DNA of 54,236 bases. Source: Vibrio harveyi NBRC 15634 = ATCC 14126 = KCTC 12724 (GTDB taxonomy: Bacteria; Pseudomonadota; Gammaproteobacteria; Enterobacterales; Vibrionaceae). Location: positions 1-54,236 of the forward strand of contig NZ_BCUF01000041.1 in the NCBI RefSeq assembly GCF_001591145.1. The letters are read 5' to 3'. Each line of letters begins with the position of its first letter. The stretch's first letter is position 1. This document shows, piece by piece, positions 1 through 8,560 of the stretch. A program made the translations under genes and the position numbers. The notes below the pieces were generated by a model that worked only from the letters and a program-made list of their open reading frames with translations, was not told the DNA's origin and did not search any database.

Positions 1-66
1 TTTTTTCAAATTCTTTTTTCTCTCTTCCGACTCGCTGTGTGACTTTCGTCTCACTCCGTGTCGGTG

Positions 67-123
67 GATGCGCAGTATAGGGAGTTGAGAAATTAGCGCA
101 ACCTTTTTTTGAAAAAAACTTTC
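67..123 (-). promoter_or_regulatory. rRNA P1-type promoter firing out of the window
   Basis: Read on the minus strand there is a -35 TTGCGC (96-101), a 16-nt spacer and a -10 TATACT (74-79), followed by a GC-rich discriminator GCGCATC. An A/T-tract resembling an UP element lies upstream (about 102-123). A 16-nt spacer, GC-rich discriminator and UP element are typical of stringently controlled rRNA P1 promoters. In E. coli the order trmA-btuB-murI is followed by rrnB, so an rRNA operon on the minus strand just left of base 1 is expected. The rRNA itself is not visible; that part is inference. Confidence 0.72.
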
Positions 124-291
124 TAAGCGGTTATTTATCCACCAAATGCGTTATATCTGCATATTTCTTCGTCACATTTGAGACATATCACAGCAATTGG
201 TTGGAAAAACACCAACCATATACGTAAGATTCATGTGTCTATTTTGTTAATAGGCAGCCAATCTCTTTATCATCTATATGTAGTAATCAAA

Positions 292-747
292 ATGACGTCT
301 AAAAAAAATCTGATCTTGTGTGCTGGGTTGGCGGTCATTGGGGGAATCATCTTCTCTCAGTTACCTGTGTCACCTGCCTTGAGCTTTGTTATCGGTGTTG
401 TCGCTACTGCTTTTCTTTTTTCACTTTCTAGCAAAACACCTGTTCTTCAATCTTCGGATTCCGATCCTTCAACTAAAACGCTGTATGTCGGCAACCTTCC
501 TTATAAGGCAAATGAAAGTCACGTTCGAGATTTGTTTGCTGAGTATGGTCAGGTCTATGCAGTACGCTTAATGAAAGATAAGCGCACTGGTAAAAGGAGA
601 GGGTTTGGTTTTGTAGTGATGGCTGCGGCAGATGCAAAACCTGCTATCGCTAAACTTAACGAGAAGGAATATATGGAGCGTACACTTAAAGTGCGTATTG
701 CTAACGATCCTAAACACCCTGATGGCGGTAAACCTGAACAGGATTAA
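292..747 (+). CDS. Membrane-anchored RRM RNA-binding protein
   Basis: A 151-aa protein starting at ATG 292; a longer TTG-initiated reading from 178 lacks support. Residues about 6-24 and 27-46 form two hydrophobic segments, probably a membrane hairpin. A single RNA recognition motif follows: RNP2 is LYVGNL (64-69) and RNP1 is RGFGFVVM (103-110), with the aromatic residues that stack on RNA. The tail is short, polar and charged. RRM proteins of this size in bacteria resemble cyanobacterial Rbp proteins; the membrane anchor is the odd part. The gene converges on murI and the two 3' ends overlap by 38 nt (710-747). Substrate RNA is unknown; a role in localising RNA at the membrane is inference. 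Confidence 0.85.
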   Translation: MTSKKNLILCAGLAVIGGIIFSQLPVSPALSFVIGVVATAFLFSLSSKTPVLQSSDSDPSTKTLYVGNLPYKANESHVRDLFAEYGQVYAVRLMKDKRTGKRRGFGFVVMAAADAKPAIAKLNEKEYMERTLKVRIANDPKHPDGGKPEQD

Positions 748-1516
748 ACCCTAAGGTCGCCAAACAGGTATTCAGTGCATCTTCTTGCCAAGGAGGTGCA
801 CTGGCATAAATCTTCTTACTCCCTTCCTCTTGGCTTTCTTCCTTCATATCGCTGAGTAGTAATGCTTTCACTCGACGAGCAATGGCTTCGCCAGAATCAA
901 TTAACGTAACCTCTCCACCTAACGCTTGATGGATTTCCTCTTTAATCAAAGGAAAATGAGTGCACCCCAATACAGCTACATCGACTTTATTACGTAATGG
1001 GAGAAGAATGCTTTCGAGCTCTGGAATAGAAATACTTTCGCCACGCAGCTTTTCTTCTGCCATATCCACTAAGCGAGTGGAACCTAATAGTTCGACAGGT
1101 TTGCCTTGAGCAAAGTCACGGATCAGTTCATGAGTATATTGACGAGTCACGGTCGCGGGCGTAGCAATAAGTCCTACACCCTGAGAAGCGAGTAATGAGG
1201 CCGGCTTGATCGCAGGCACCACTCCGACAACCGGAATGGATAGATTCGCACGCAATGATGGCAACACTATGGTACTTGCGGTATTGCAGGCGATGACTAC
1301 TATGTCAGCTTGATGCTCTTCAACCAATGCTGCCACCAGCTTATTAACGCGAGTGATCAGCACATCTTGGTCTAGCTCACCATATGGGTAAGCTTCGTTA
1401 TCGAACAGATACAAGTAATCCATGTTTGGTAGAAGTCGGTGGATTTCTTGGAAGACCGATAGCCCTCCGACACCGGAATCAAACACTAGGACTTTTTTCT
1501 TACTTGATGCTCGCAC
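710..1516 (-). CDS. murI: Glutamate racemase
   Basis: Cytosolic enzyme interconverting L- and D-glutamate for peptidoglycan. The DSGVGGLSV motif lies at residues 13-21, and the two catalytic cysteines are in ACNTAS (C77) and LGCTHFPL (C185). The open frame extends upstream to 1627, but that would overlap the DUF71 gene. GTG at 1516 is preferred because AGGTAAG lies just upstream and it gives 268 aa, normal for the family. Its 3' end overlaps the convergent RRM gene by 38 nt. In E. coli murI follows btuB directly and precedes an rRNA operon; here a DUF71 gene sits between btuB and murI and the RRM gene between murI and the presumed rrn operon. Confidence 0.95.
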   Translation of the reverse strand: MRASSKKKVLVFDSGVGGLSVFQEIHRLLPNMDYLYLFDNEAYPYGELDQDVLITRVNKLVAALVEEHQADIVVIACNTASTIVLPSLRANLSIPVVGVVPAIKPASLLASQGVGLIATPATVTRQYTHELIRDFAQGKPVELLGSTRLVDMAEEKLRGESISIPELESILLPLRNKVDVAVLGCTHFPLIKEEIHQALGGEVTLIDSGEAIARRVKALLLSDMKEESQEEGSKKIYASAPPWQEDALNTCLATLGFNPVQVYRHQGV

Positions 1517-1556
1517 GAGTCTTACCTGCAAATTAGAGACTCGGCGATCATACTGG

Positions 1557-2240
1557 TTAGATTTGTTTTGGCAATGCTTTGGCTCGGTATCTTTGATGAC
1601 TGAATCGCTCCCCTGTTTCCACTTCAAGCTTAGCCAACTCTATATGTCCTTGAAATGATGAGGTTGATGTCACCAATGTATGGAATTCGCCATCTTCGCC
1701 ACAGGGATCAATATGACCGGGTAATGACTCAATCAACGTTTTGTCATACCAACGTCCACACCACTCCGGCGGCAATACATTTCCATCGGTGGTAATCAAC
1801 ATGGTTTGAATTCCACGCTCGATAATTTCAAATGCCAATGCCTTGCTTTCTTCCCCCAACAAAGGGAATACACATTCCCAGCCGGCAGGTTCAATATAGC
1901 TGCGTCGATAATCAGCAATACCATTACAAAACATATCACCGAACGCGACAGCTTCTACATTCAGCCCACTGCTTTGTAGTGCATTAACGATCGTCGATTG
2001 ATAAATGTCGTTATTCGGGAACACTTCAGGCAGTTCGATAGTAATGAGCGGAAGGCCAAGTAAGTCCGCCTGCATTTGCACGACCTCAAGCGGGGTTGCT
2101 TGAAAAGGGACTTCTTTATCAACATAAGTGGTGTACAAGCCAACTACCTGATAATGCGGATCTTCGTTTAGACGCTCCAACGTTAATGTAGAGTCTTTTC
2201 CGCTTGACCAGCTAATCACAACACGTTTTGGTTTAGTCAT
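1557..2240 (-). CDS. DUF71/COG2102 ATP pyrophosphatase, probable B12-salvage type
   Basis: A 227-aa PP-loop protein. SGKDS (residues about 13-17) is the ATP pyrophosphatase loop, and the conserved EFHT near residue 185 is a DUF71 family signature. Archaeal and eukaryotic relatives (Dph6) amidate diphthine, a substrate bacteria lack. Published comparative genomics of DUF71 proposed that a bacterial subgroup works in cobalamin salvage. Here the gene sits 82 nt downstream of riboswitch-controlled btuB on the same strand, which fits that subgroup. A terminator-like hairpin separates the two, so it is either reached by read-through or has its own promoter. The B12 role is inferred from context. 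Confidence 0.85.
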   Translation of the reverse strand: MTKPKRVVISWSSGKDSTLTLERLNEDPHYQVVGLYTTYVDKEVPFQATPLEVVQMQADLLGLPLITIELPEVFPNNDIYQSTIVNALQSSGLNVEAVAFGDMFCNGIADYRRSYIEPAGWECVFPLLGEESKALAFEIIERGIQTMLITTDGNVLPPEWCGRWYDKTLIESLPGHIDPCGEDGEFHTLVTSTSSFQGHIELAKLEVETGERFSHQRYRAKALPKQI

Positions 2241-2280
2241 CGTCTTTCCTTGTTACCTATTTCCACCAGCGCTTTACTTA

Positions 2281-2310
2281 CAAAAAGAAAGACCGCCGAT
2301 ATGGCGGTCT
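2281..2310 (-). terminator. btuB terminator
   Basis: An inverted repeat (GACCGCC / GGCGGTC, 2291-2309) with an ATAT-containing loop, followed on the minus strand by TTTCTTTTTG. It lies 13 nt past the btuB stop. Confidence 0.75.
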
Positions 2311-2322
2311 CGTTTAGCTTGA

Positions 2323-4176
2323 TTAAAAGCGGTAGTCTGCCGAGACAAAGTACTGACGCTCTGGCGTCGCGTAACTAGTGTACATCTCGTAGTTTTTATC
2401 GAAAGCGTTGCTTAGCTTCGCATTAATATCCCAGTTTTGGTTCACGGCGTAAGAAGCAGTGAAGTTCCATAGGCTGTAGCTCGGTAGTCTGGTACTGCCA
2501 TTAAAGCGTTCACCTTGGTACAGGTACTGCGAGCCCAACGTCCATTGGTCAAACGTTGCGTAGGCGTTCCACTTAGCACCACGCTTGGAGCGGTACGCTA
2601 GCTGAGTATCTTTTGCCCCAGACTTATCGACAGGATCTTTATAATCTAAGTAAAACTCGTGAGAAACGATATCCGTGTCGAATTTCACCTCTAGTTCGAC
2701 ACCTTTGATCTCAGCTTCACCCACGTTTTGCATGCCAGAGCCTTTCCAAATCAACATGTTCTCAATTTGGTTGTAGTAACCCGTCACCGTCCAATCAACA
2801 ATCGATACAGCACCAGATAGCGACAGCTCGGTATTTTCTGATTCTTCTGGTTTTAGGTTTGGCATTTCGTAGCCTGGGTAATACAAATCAACAAAGCTCG
2901 GCGCACGGAAAGCAGTACCGTGGCTCAGGGTTAACTCATAACCTTCGTAAAAACTCCAACCCGCAGCGGTTTGCCATGTGGTGTTGTTACCAAATTGATT
3001 GTTGTCGTCATTACGTACGCTTGCTTCTAACGTCCATACGTCATAAACATATTGAGCAATGGCACTAACACCAAAGTTAGTTCTTGGGTTCTTCTCTGGA
3101 TCATAGTCTTTAGCTGGTCCCCAACTGTTCGCCGCAATGTAGCCTTTTGCTAGCTTCTCAGTACGGTAATCCAAACCGCCACCAATACTCAGTTCTTCGT
3201 TAACGCTGTACGAGTTCAACCAAATCGCGTTGAACTGCTCAATAGCAACATGATCGCCAGTAGATTTGTTTTGACCTGATTTATGGTCGTAGTTGTCTTG
3301 TTGACCATAAGCCAATTTTAATTCAGATGAGTAAACGTCTTTGTTGTATTCCAGCGATATGTCGGTACCTACATACTCTACTTCACCAGTTTTTTTCTCA
3401 TGACCACTCCAAATACTACTGTTGTCGTAATCGTATTCATTGTTGTAAGCACTCACCCCAACGTAACCAGACAAGTTGTCAGAAAAGTTTTGTTGGTAAC
3501 CCAACTTCAGGTTTAGCGTTTCGAAGCCATGCTCATCGCCATCATTCAATCCTGGCTGAGGCTTAACATTAAAACCATCGGTTTTCTCGTATCCTAAGAC
3601 ACCCTTAAAGTGTTTACCTTCACCCACAGGTTTAGAGACCACAAACGTGCCTTTTTTATGGTTATTTGAGCCATAACCTGCAGACACTCGACCTGAATCG
3701 TCATTAATAGGCGCACGAGTAATAATGTTGATTACGCCAGAGATCGCTTCTGAACCATAGATAGAGGCTCGTGCACCACGAATGTAATCGATACGTTCGA
3801 CAGAGTTGATTGGAAATTGGTTAAAATCGATACCACCCATGATTGCACGAGGCATACGCACCCCATCAACTAAAACGAGTACTTGAGACGAGCTACCACC
3901 TCGAACGTAGATAGATGCGGATTGACCACGCCCACCGTACTGAGCAACTTCAACACTCGGCAGTGTACGGAACACATCAAACAGACTATTTGCTTGCAGG
4001 CGTTTAATGTCTTCTTTGGTTACCGTGACGGTTTGTGCAAGAACAGCACCATCAATTTGCTTGAAGCGGTTTGCCGTAACCACAACCGTTTCATCTGCGG
4101 AAACTTCTTGGGCCTGTGAATAAAAGGTAGGTGAAAGCAGCGATGCACACGTGATCGCAAGAAATGTTTTTCTCAT
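2323..4176 (-). CDS. btuB: TonB-dependent vitamin B12 outer-membrane receptor
   Basis: A 617-aa outer-membrane receptor importing cobalamin with TonB energy. It shows a signal peptide of about 22 residues, a TonB box DETVVVTA (28-35), a plug domain containing the VLVLVDGVRMPR and IDYIRGARASIYGSEAI segments, then a long beta barrel ending in a C-terminal phenylalanine (SADYRF), the usual BAM signal. Length matches E. coli BtuB (614 aa). A cobalamin riboswitch lies in the 5' leader, so expression should fall when adenosylcobalamin is plentiful. It diverges from trmA, as in E. coli. Confidence 0.96.
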   Translation of the reverse strand: MRKTFLAITCASLLSPTFYSQAQEVSADETVVVTANRFKQIDGAVLAQTVTVTKEDIKRLQANSLFDVFRTLPSVEVAQYGGRGQSASIYVRGGSSSQVLVLVDGVRMPRAIMGGIDFNQFPINSVERIDYIRGARASIYGSEAISGVINIITRAPINDDSGRVSAGYGSNNHKKGTFVVSKPVGEGKHFKGVLGYEKTDGFNVKPQPGLNDGDEHGFETLNLKLGYQQNFSDNLSGYVGVSAYNNEYDYDNSSIWSGHEKKTGEVEYVGTDISLEYNKDVYSSELKLAYGQQDNYDHKSGQNKSTGDHVAIEQFNAIWLNSYSVNEELSIGGGLDYRTEKLAKGYIAANSWGPAKDYDPEKNPRTNFGVSAIAQYVYDVWTLEASVRNDDNNQFGNNTTWQTAAGWSFYEGYELTLSHGTAFRAPSFVDLYYPGYEMPNLKPEESENTELSLSGAVSIVDWTVTGYYNQIENMLIWKGSGMQNVGEAEIKGVELEVKFDTDIVSHEFYLDYKDPVDKSGAKDTQLAYRSKRGAKWNAYATFDQWTLGSQYLYQGERFNGSTRLPSYSLWNFTASYAVNQNWDINAKLSNAFDKNYEMYTSYATPERQYFVSADYRF

Positions 4177-4244
4177 TGTATTGTCCTAAGTCGCGTAATT
4201 CCTACCGAGCCCTACTCGTGTTGAGCAGTCCAGTGCTGTGGCTC

Positions 4245-4425
4245 AGTTGCTGGCAGGTATTCGGACTTAAGAGCAAGGTTGTACCGCCTACTTACTCGAC
4301 TTCCCACATAAACTAATGCAGTGTCTTGATGAGCGTTCGTTCTCTTTTACCGCTGCGCGTCAGTTCTGGATTCTCACCAGATTCCCATTTCAGCCATCTA
4401 GATTGCTAGATAGCACCAGCTTGGG
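4245..4425 (-). ncRNA. Cobalamin riboswitch
   Basis: On the minus strand the leader of btuB contains the conserved AAGTCCGAATACCTGCC B12-box-type sequence (4252-4268). Upstream of this are GGTGAGAATCC near 4374 and GGGAAGTCGAG near 4300, in the order expected for the AdoCbl aptamer. The aptamer is followed by about 65 nt before the btuB start, where a GAGC/GCTC and CGAG/CTCG pairing region could act as the expression platform. Boundaries are approximate. Confidence 0.9.
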
Positions 4426-4552
4426 GCAAATACTATTAAGCTATTGATTATTTGTCCAGCCAATATTACCTCTGACAATTGTAACGATTTGGTTCATTGG
4501 TGTATCAACTGACACAGAACACACTATCTTTAAATCAATTGGGGCACAAAAC

Positions 4553-4580
4553 TGGACATCCTATTGAGATTGAATAAAAT
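4553..4580 (+). promoter_or_regulatory. trmA promoter, stable-RNA-like
   Basis: TGGACA (4553-4558), a 16-nt spacer and TAAAAT (4575-4580) followed by the GC-rich CTGCGC. E. coli trmA is known to be growth-rate controlled from a promoter resembling rRNA P1; the short spacer and GC discriminator agree with that. Confidence 0.55.
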
Positions 4581-4619
4581 CTGCGCTCTTAAATTGAATG
4601 CACCATAAAAGGTAAGATC

Positions 4620-5729
4620 ATGGCTACTCTTGATGTAAACCCACAACGCTACCAAGAACAACTGGCTGAAAAAGTCGAACGTCTGAACGATATGTTCGCG
4701 CCATACAACGTGCCAGAACTGGAAGTGTTTGAATCACCAGAGCAGCACTACCGCATGCGTGCTGAGTTCCGCGTTTGGCATGAGGGTGAAGACCTTTACT
4801 ACATCATGTTCAACCAAGAAACTCGTGAGAAATACCGCGTTGACCAATTCCCAGCAGCAAGCCGTCTGATCAACGACCTGATGCCACTATTGGTTGAAGC
4901 GATGAAAGACAACGAATCGCTACGTCGTAAGCTGTTCCAAGTGGACTTTCTATCAACGCTTAGCGGTGAGATTCTGGTTTCACTGCTTTACCATCGCCAA
5001 CTGGATGAAGAGTGGATTGAAAACGCGAAAGCCCTTAAGCAGCGTTTGAATGATGAAGGCTTCAACCTAAACATCATTGGTCGTGCTCGTAAAATGAAGA
5101 TTGTCTTAGACCGTGACTACGTGATCGAGAAGCTAGACGTAAATGGTCAAAGCTACATCTACCAACAAGTAGAAAACAGCTTCACTCAACCAAACGGCAA
5201 AGTCGCTGAGAAGATGTTGGAATGGGCAGTCGACTGTACTCAAGAAAGCACTGGTGATCTCCTAGAGCTTTACTGTGGTAACGGTAACTTCTCTTTGGCG
5301 CTGGCACAAAACTTCGATCGCGTTCTTGCAACTGAATTAGCGAAGCCATCTGTGGTTTCTGCGCAATACAACATTGCAGCGAACGAGATTGATAACGTTC
5401 AAATCCTACGTCTATCTGCAGAAGAGTTTACTCAAGCAATCGAAGGTAAGCGTGAATTCCGCCGCCTACAAGATGCAGGTGTGGATCTGAAGAGCTACAA
5501 CTGCAACACGATTTTTGTCGATCCACCACGCTCAGGTATGGATGTCGACACTTGTAAGATGGTGCAAGGTTACGAGCGCATCATGTACATCTCTTGTAAC
5601 CCAGAGACACTTAAAGAGAACTTGGACATTCTATGTGAAACCCACAACGTGACGCGTTTTGCTCTGTTTGACCAATTCCCTTACACACACCACATGGAAG
5701 CAGGTGTACTGTTGGAACGCAAAGCGTAA
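4620..5729 (+). CDS. trmA: tRNA (uracil-5-)-methyltransferase
   Basis: SAM-dependent enzyme making ribothymidine at U54 of the tRNA T-loop. The 369-aa length matches E. coli TrmA (366). The SAM-binding segment [16 protein letters not shown] lies near residue 215, the [10 protein letters not shown] motif near 300 and the nucleophilic cysteine in [10 protein letters not shown] near 327, followed by a C-terminal [12 protein letters not shown] with the general-base glutamate. AAAAGGTAAG lies upstream of the ATG. It is divergent from btuB and convergent with yijD, sharing a bidirectional terminator. Confidence 0.97.
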
Positions 5730-5747
5730 TCCACCAGCATCAGACAT

Positions 5748-5777
5748 AAAAAAGCGAGCTCAATGGCTCGCTTTTTT
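5748..5777. terminator. Bidirectional terminator trmA / yijD
   Basis: AAAAAA-GCGAGC / GCTCGC-TTTTTT, with a 6-nt loop. The A tract and T tract let it serve both convergent genes. Confidence 0.85.
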
Positions 5778-5793
5778 GTTGGATTCGTTTTGC

Positions 5794-6159
5794 TTATTCA
5801 GCGGTGGTCTTCTTTTCCATGAAACCCAGCTTCTTACCGATCCACGCTAGGAGAATCATTGAAACCAGAATGGCGAAGAAGTTAGAGCCTGCTTCTGGGT
5901 ATTGCGCTTTAATAAACGCAGAGTGACCAAATGCACCTACGAAGAAACACGCCAGACCAACAAGTGGGATATCTTCTGATACTGGGTTGTTTAGGTATTC
6001 TTGGTACAGCGCCTGTACAGCTAGCACGAGTGCAATCAGAGGGAAGATTGAAAAAGATACTTCACTCATGGTCAACCATGACAACAAAGCATCACCACAC
6101 ATACCTGCAACCAGTGCCAAAATCAGCGTTTTCTTTTCAGATTTATTTCCATTCGACAT
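5794..6159 (-). CDS. yijD: YijD family inner-membrane protein (DUF1422)
   Basis: A 121-aa membrane protein with about four hydrophobic segments (residues 11-30, 33-52, 60-80, 87-112). Sequence and position match E. coli YijD, which follows fabR. The start codon overlaps the fabR stop by one base, so the pair is translationally coupled. The function of the family is unknown. Convergent with trmA. Confidence 0.88.
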   Translation of the reverse strand: MSNGNKSEKKTLILALVAGMCGDALLSWLTMSEVSFSIFPLIALVLAVQALYQEYLNNPVSEDIPLVGLACFFVGAFGHSAFIKAQYPEAGSNFFAILVSMILLAWIGKKLGFMEKKTTAE

Positions 6160-6800
6160 TATTCTATCCCGCCTTTTAATCGGTTACGTTCACGTTCTTT
6201 GCGATACCAATAGGCCCCTTTGGCTATCATTCGCAATTGCATGATCAATCGCTCGGCGAGTTCATCGCGCTCGCGTCGATCTAAATCTAAAGCTTCCGCA
6301 CCAGAGCTAAACACCAAAGTAACCGACGCCTCTGCTTGAGTGAACGCCTCTTCTTTGGTCATACCGGTGCTCATTAAGTACTCAGTTAATTCTGCCGCAA
6401 AATGCTGAATTTCTCGAGCGACGGCAGTACGAAATTCAGAGGAAGTGCCGGAGCGCTCACGCAACAATAAGCGGAAAACGTTAGGACTACTTTCAATGAA
6501 TTCCATAAAGGTTTCAACTGAAGTTCGAATCACACTGCCTTCTTTGACAATACGCTGACGCGCTTGACGCATCAGTTGTCGCAACAACAAACCACCTTCA
6601 TCAACCATGGTTAAGCCCAGCTCGTCCATGTCTTTGAAGTGACGGTAAAAAGAAGTTGGTGCAATTCCTGCCTCTCGGGCAACCTCACGCAAGCTGAGAT
6701 TGGAAAAGCTGCGATCCGCACTGAGTTGATTAAATGCCGCATCGATCAACGATCGACGTGTTTTTTCTTTTTGCTGCGCGCGGATTCCCATCGATTTCAT
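6159..6800 (-). CDS. fabR: TetR-family repressor of unsaturated fatty acid synthesis
   Basis: Cytosolic TetR/AcrR regulator of 210-213 aa. The N-terminal helix-turn-helix (residues about 24-50) includes SLREVAREAGIAPTSFYRHF, nearly identical to E. coli FabR, followed by an all-helical ligand domain. In E. coli FabR binds acyl-ACP/CoA and represses fabA and fabB. Two in-frame ATGs are possible (6800 and 6791); E. coli begins at the residue matching 6791, and neither has a strong ribosome site. The gene heads fabR-yijD and diverges from sthA, the E. coli arrangement. No FabR operator is seen in the shared upstream region. Confidence 0.95.
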   Translation of the reverse strand: MKSMGIRAQQKEKTRRSLIDAAFNQLSADRSFSNLSLREVAREAGIAPTSFYRHFKDMDELGLTMVDEGGLLLRQLMRQARQRIVKEGSVIRTSVETFMEFIESSPNVFRLLLRERSGTSSEFRTAVAREIQHFAAELTEYLMSTGMTKEEAFTQAEASVTLVFSSGAEALDLDRRERDELAERLIMQLRMIAKGAYWYRKERERNRLKGGIE

Positions 6801-7091
6801 TCTTTAACTTGCTCTTTTTCTATTGGGTACGAGAGCTTCAATATAACGCATATCGCACCCACGTATAAAGCGACGTTATCTGCCGATAAGCGGCGAGCAC
6901 GTTACTATTGCCATGCACCCAATTGCAATTGTCTCGCTTCAAATAGTAGACATACAGCATACCAATTAGTTCTTTTGGGCGATTCTGCGTGATCACTTCC
7001 ACTCTCTAGCAGGCATTACGTGTTCCCAATAGAGTAAATGAGTTAAAATCCCGCTACAGCAATGTTAAGCAAATATAACAAGGAAGACATC

Positions 7092-8492
7092 ATGGCGCAT
7101 GCTAATCACTATGACGTGATCGTAATTGGTAGTGGCCCGGGCGGTGAAGGGGCGGCGATGGGATTGACCAAAGCCGGACTGAATGTTGCCATCGTAGAAA
7201 AGGAAAGCAGTGTTGGTGGCGGTTGTACGCACTGGGGAACCATACCATCCAAAGCATTGCGTCACGCAGTTAGCCGTATCATTGAATTCAATAGCAACCC
7301 GTTATTCTGCCGCAATAACACCAGCCTTCATGCAACATTTTCTGACATTTTAGGTCATGCAAAATCGGTAATAGATAAACAGACTCGACTTCGTCAGGGC
7401 TTTTATGATCGCAACTCATGCACACTGTTGTTTGGTACAGCCCGCTTTATCGATAACTACTCCATCGCCGTCATGCAAAGTGATGGTACGGAAGAAGTAT
7501 ACTCAGCAGATAAATTTGTTATCGCTACAGGCTCTCGTCCATACCAACCAAATGACGTTGACTTCTTACATGAACGCATCTACGACAGTGATTCCATCCT
7601 GAGCCTGAAGCACGACCCTCGCCACATCATTATTTACGGTGCAGGCGTGATTGGTTGTGAATACGCCTCAATCTTCCGCGGTTTAGGCGTGAAAACTGAC
7701 CTGATTAACACTCGCGACCGCCTGCTCTCTTTCTTAGATAACGAAGTATCAGACGCATTGTCTTACCACTTCTGGAACAGTGGCGTGGTGATTCGTAACG
7801 ATGAAACATTCGAGAAAATCGAAGGCACTGAAGATGGTGTCATCGTGCATCTTCAATCTGGCAAGAAGATGAAAGCCGATTGCCTACTGTATGCTAATGG
7901 TCGAACGGGTAACACAGACAAACTCAACTTACCTGCGGTTGGACTTGAGGGTGATTCACGCGGACAGCTCAAAGTAGATGGTAACTACCGTACAGAGGTA
8001 GAACACATCTACGCAGTCGGTGATGTAATTGGCTACCCTAGCCTAGCGAGTGCAGCGTATGACCAAGGTCGTTTCGTGGCACAAGCCATCACTAAAGGGC
8101 AAGCTGACGGTAATCTGATTGATGACATCCCAACGGGTATCTACACCATTCCAGAAATCAGCTCAGTGGGTAAAACCGAGCAAGAACTGACTGCGGCGAA
8201 AGTGCCTTACGAAGTGGGACGTTCTTCGTTCAAGCATCTAGCTCGTGCACAGATTGCAGGTAAAGACATCGGCAGTTTAAAAATCCTCTTCCATCGCGAA
8301 ACCAAAGAGATTCTTGGTATTCACTGCTTTGGTGAGCGCGCTGCGGAAATCATCCACATCGGTCAGGCCATCATGGAACAAAAAGGCGAAGCCAATACGA
8401 TTGAATACTTCGTCAATACCACCTTCAACTACCCGACGATGGCAGAAGCGTATCGCGTAGCGGCACTGAACGGTTTGAACCGATTATTCTAA
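7092..8492 (+). CDS. sthA: Soluble pyridine nucleotide transhydrogenase
   Basis: Cytosolic FAD flavoprotein moving hydride between NADPH and NAD+. The FAD-binding GSGPGGEGAA lies near residue 13, the NAD-binding GAGVIGCEYASIF near 182 and the second FAD motif YAVGDVIGYPSLASAAYDQG near 305. The segment CTHWGT replaces the CxxxxC redox disulfide of lipoamide dehydrogenases, as known for SthA. The start at 7092 has AAGGA upstream and gives 466 aa, equal to E. coli; the frame is open ten codons further without support. Divergent from fabR. Confidence 0.97.
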   Translation: MAHANHYDVIVIGSGPGGEGAAMGLTKAGLNVAIVEKESSVGGGCTHWGTIPSKALRHAVSRIIEFNSNPLFCRNNTSLHATFSDILGHAKSVIDKQTRLRQGFYDRNSCTLLFGTARFIDNYSIAVMQSDGTEEVYSADKFVIATGSRPYQPNDVDFLHERIYDSDSILSLKHDPRHIIIYGAGVIGCEYASIFRGLGVKTDLINTRDRLLSFLDNEVSDALSYHFWNSGVVIRNDETFEKIEGTEDGVIVHLQSGKKMKADCLLYANGRTGNTDKLNLPAVGLEGDSRGQLKVDGNYRTEVEHIYAVGDVIGYPSLASAAYDQGRFVAQAITKGQADGNLIDDIPTGIYTIPEISSVGKTEQELTAAKVPYEVGRSSFKHLARAQIAGKDIGSLKILFHRETKEILGIHCFGERAAEIIHIGQAIMEQKGEANTIEYFVNTTFNYPTMAEAYRVAALNGLNRLF

Positions 8493-8526
8493 TTCAATTG
8501 GGTTGCCATGATCCAAAAGCTAAAAT

Positions 8527-8552
8527 AGCAGGTTTCGACCTGCTGTTTTTTT
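8527..8552 (+). terminator. sthA terminator with TTCG loop
   Basis: AGCAGGT-TTCG-ACCTGCT followed by GTTTTTTT. The UUCG tetraloop makes this an unusually stable hairpin. Confidence 0.88.
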
Positions 8553-8560
8553 ATGTGTAA

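Noticed and set aside
1516..1627. N-terminal extension of murI
   Set aside because: Would overlap the DUF71 gene and gives a tail not found in the family; GTG 1516 has a ribosome site.
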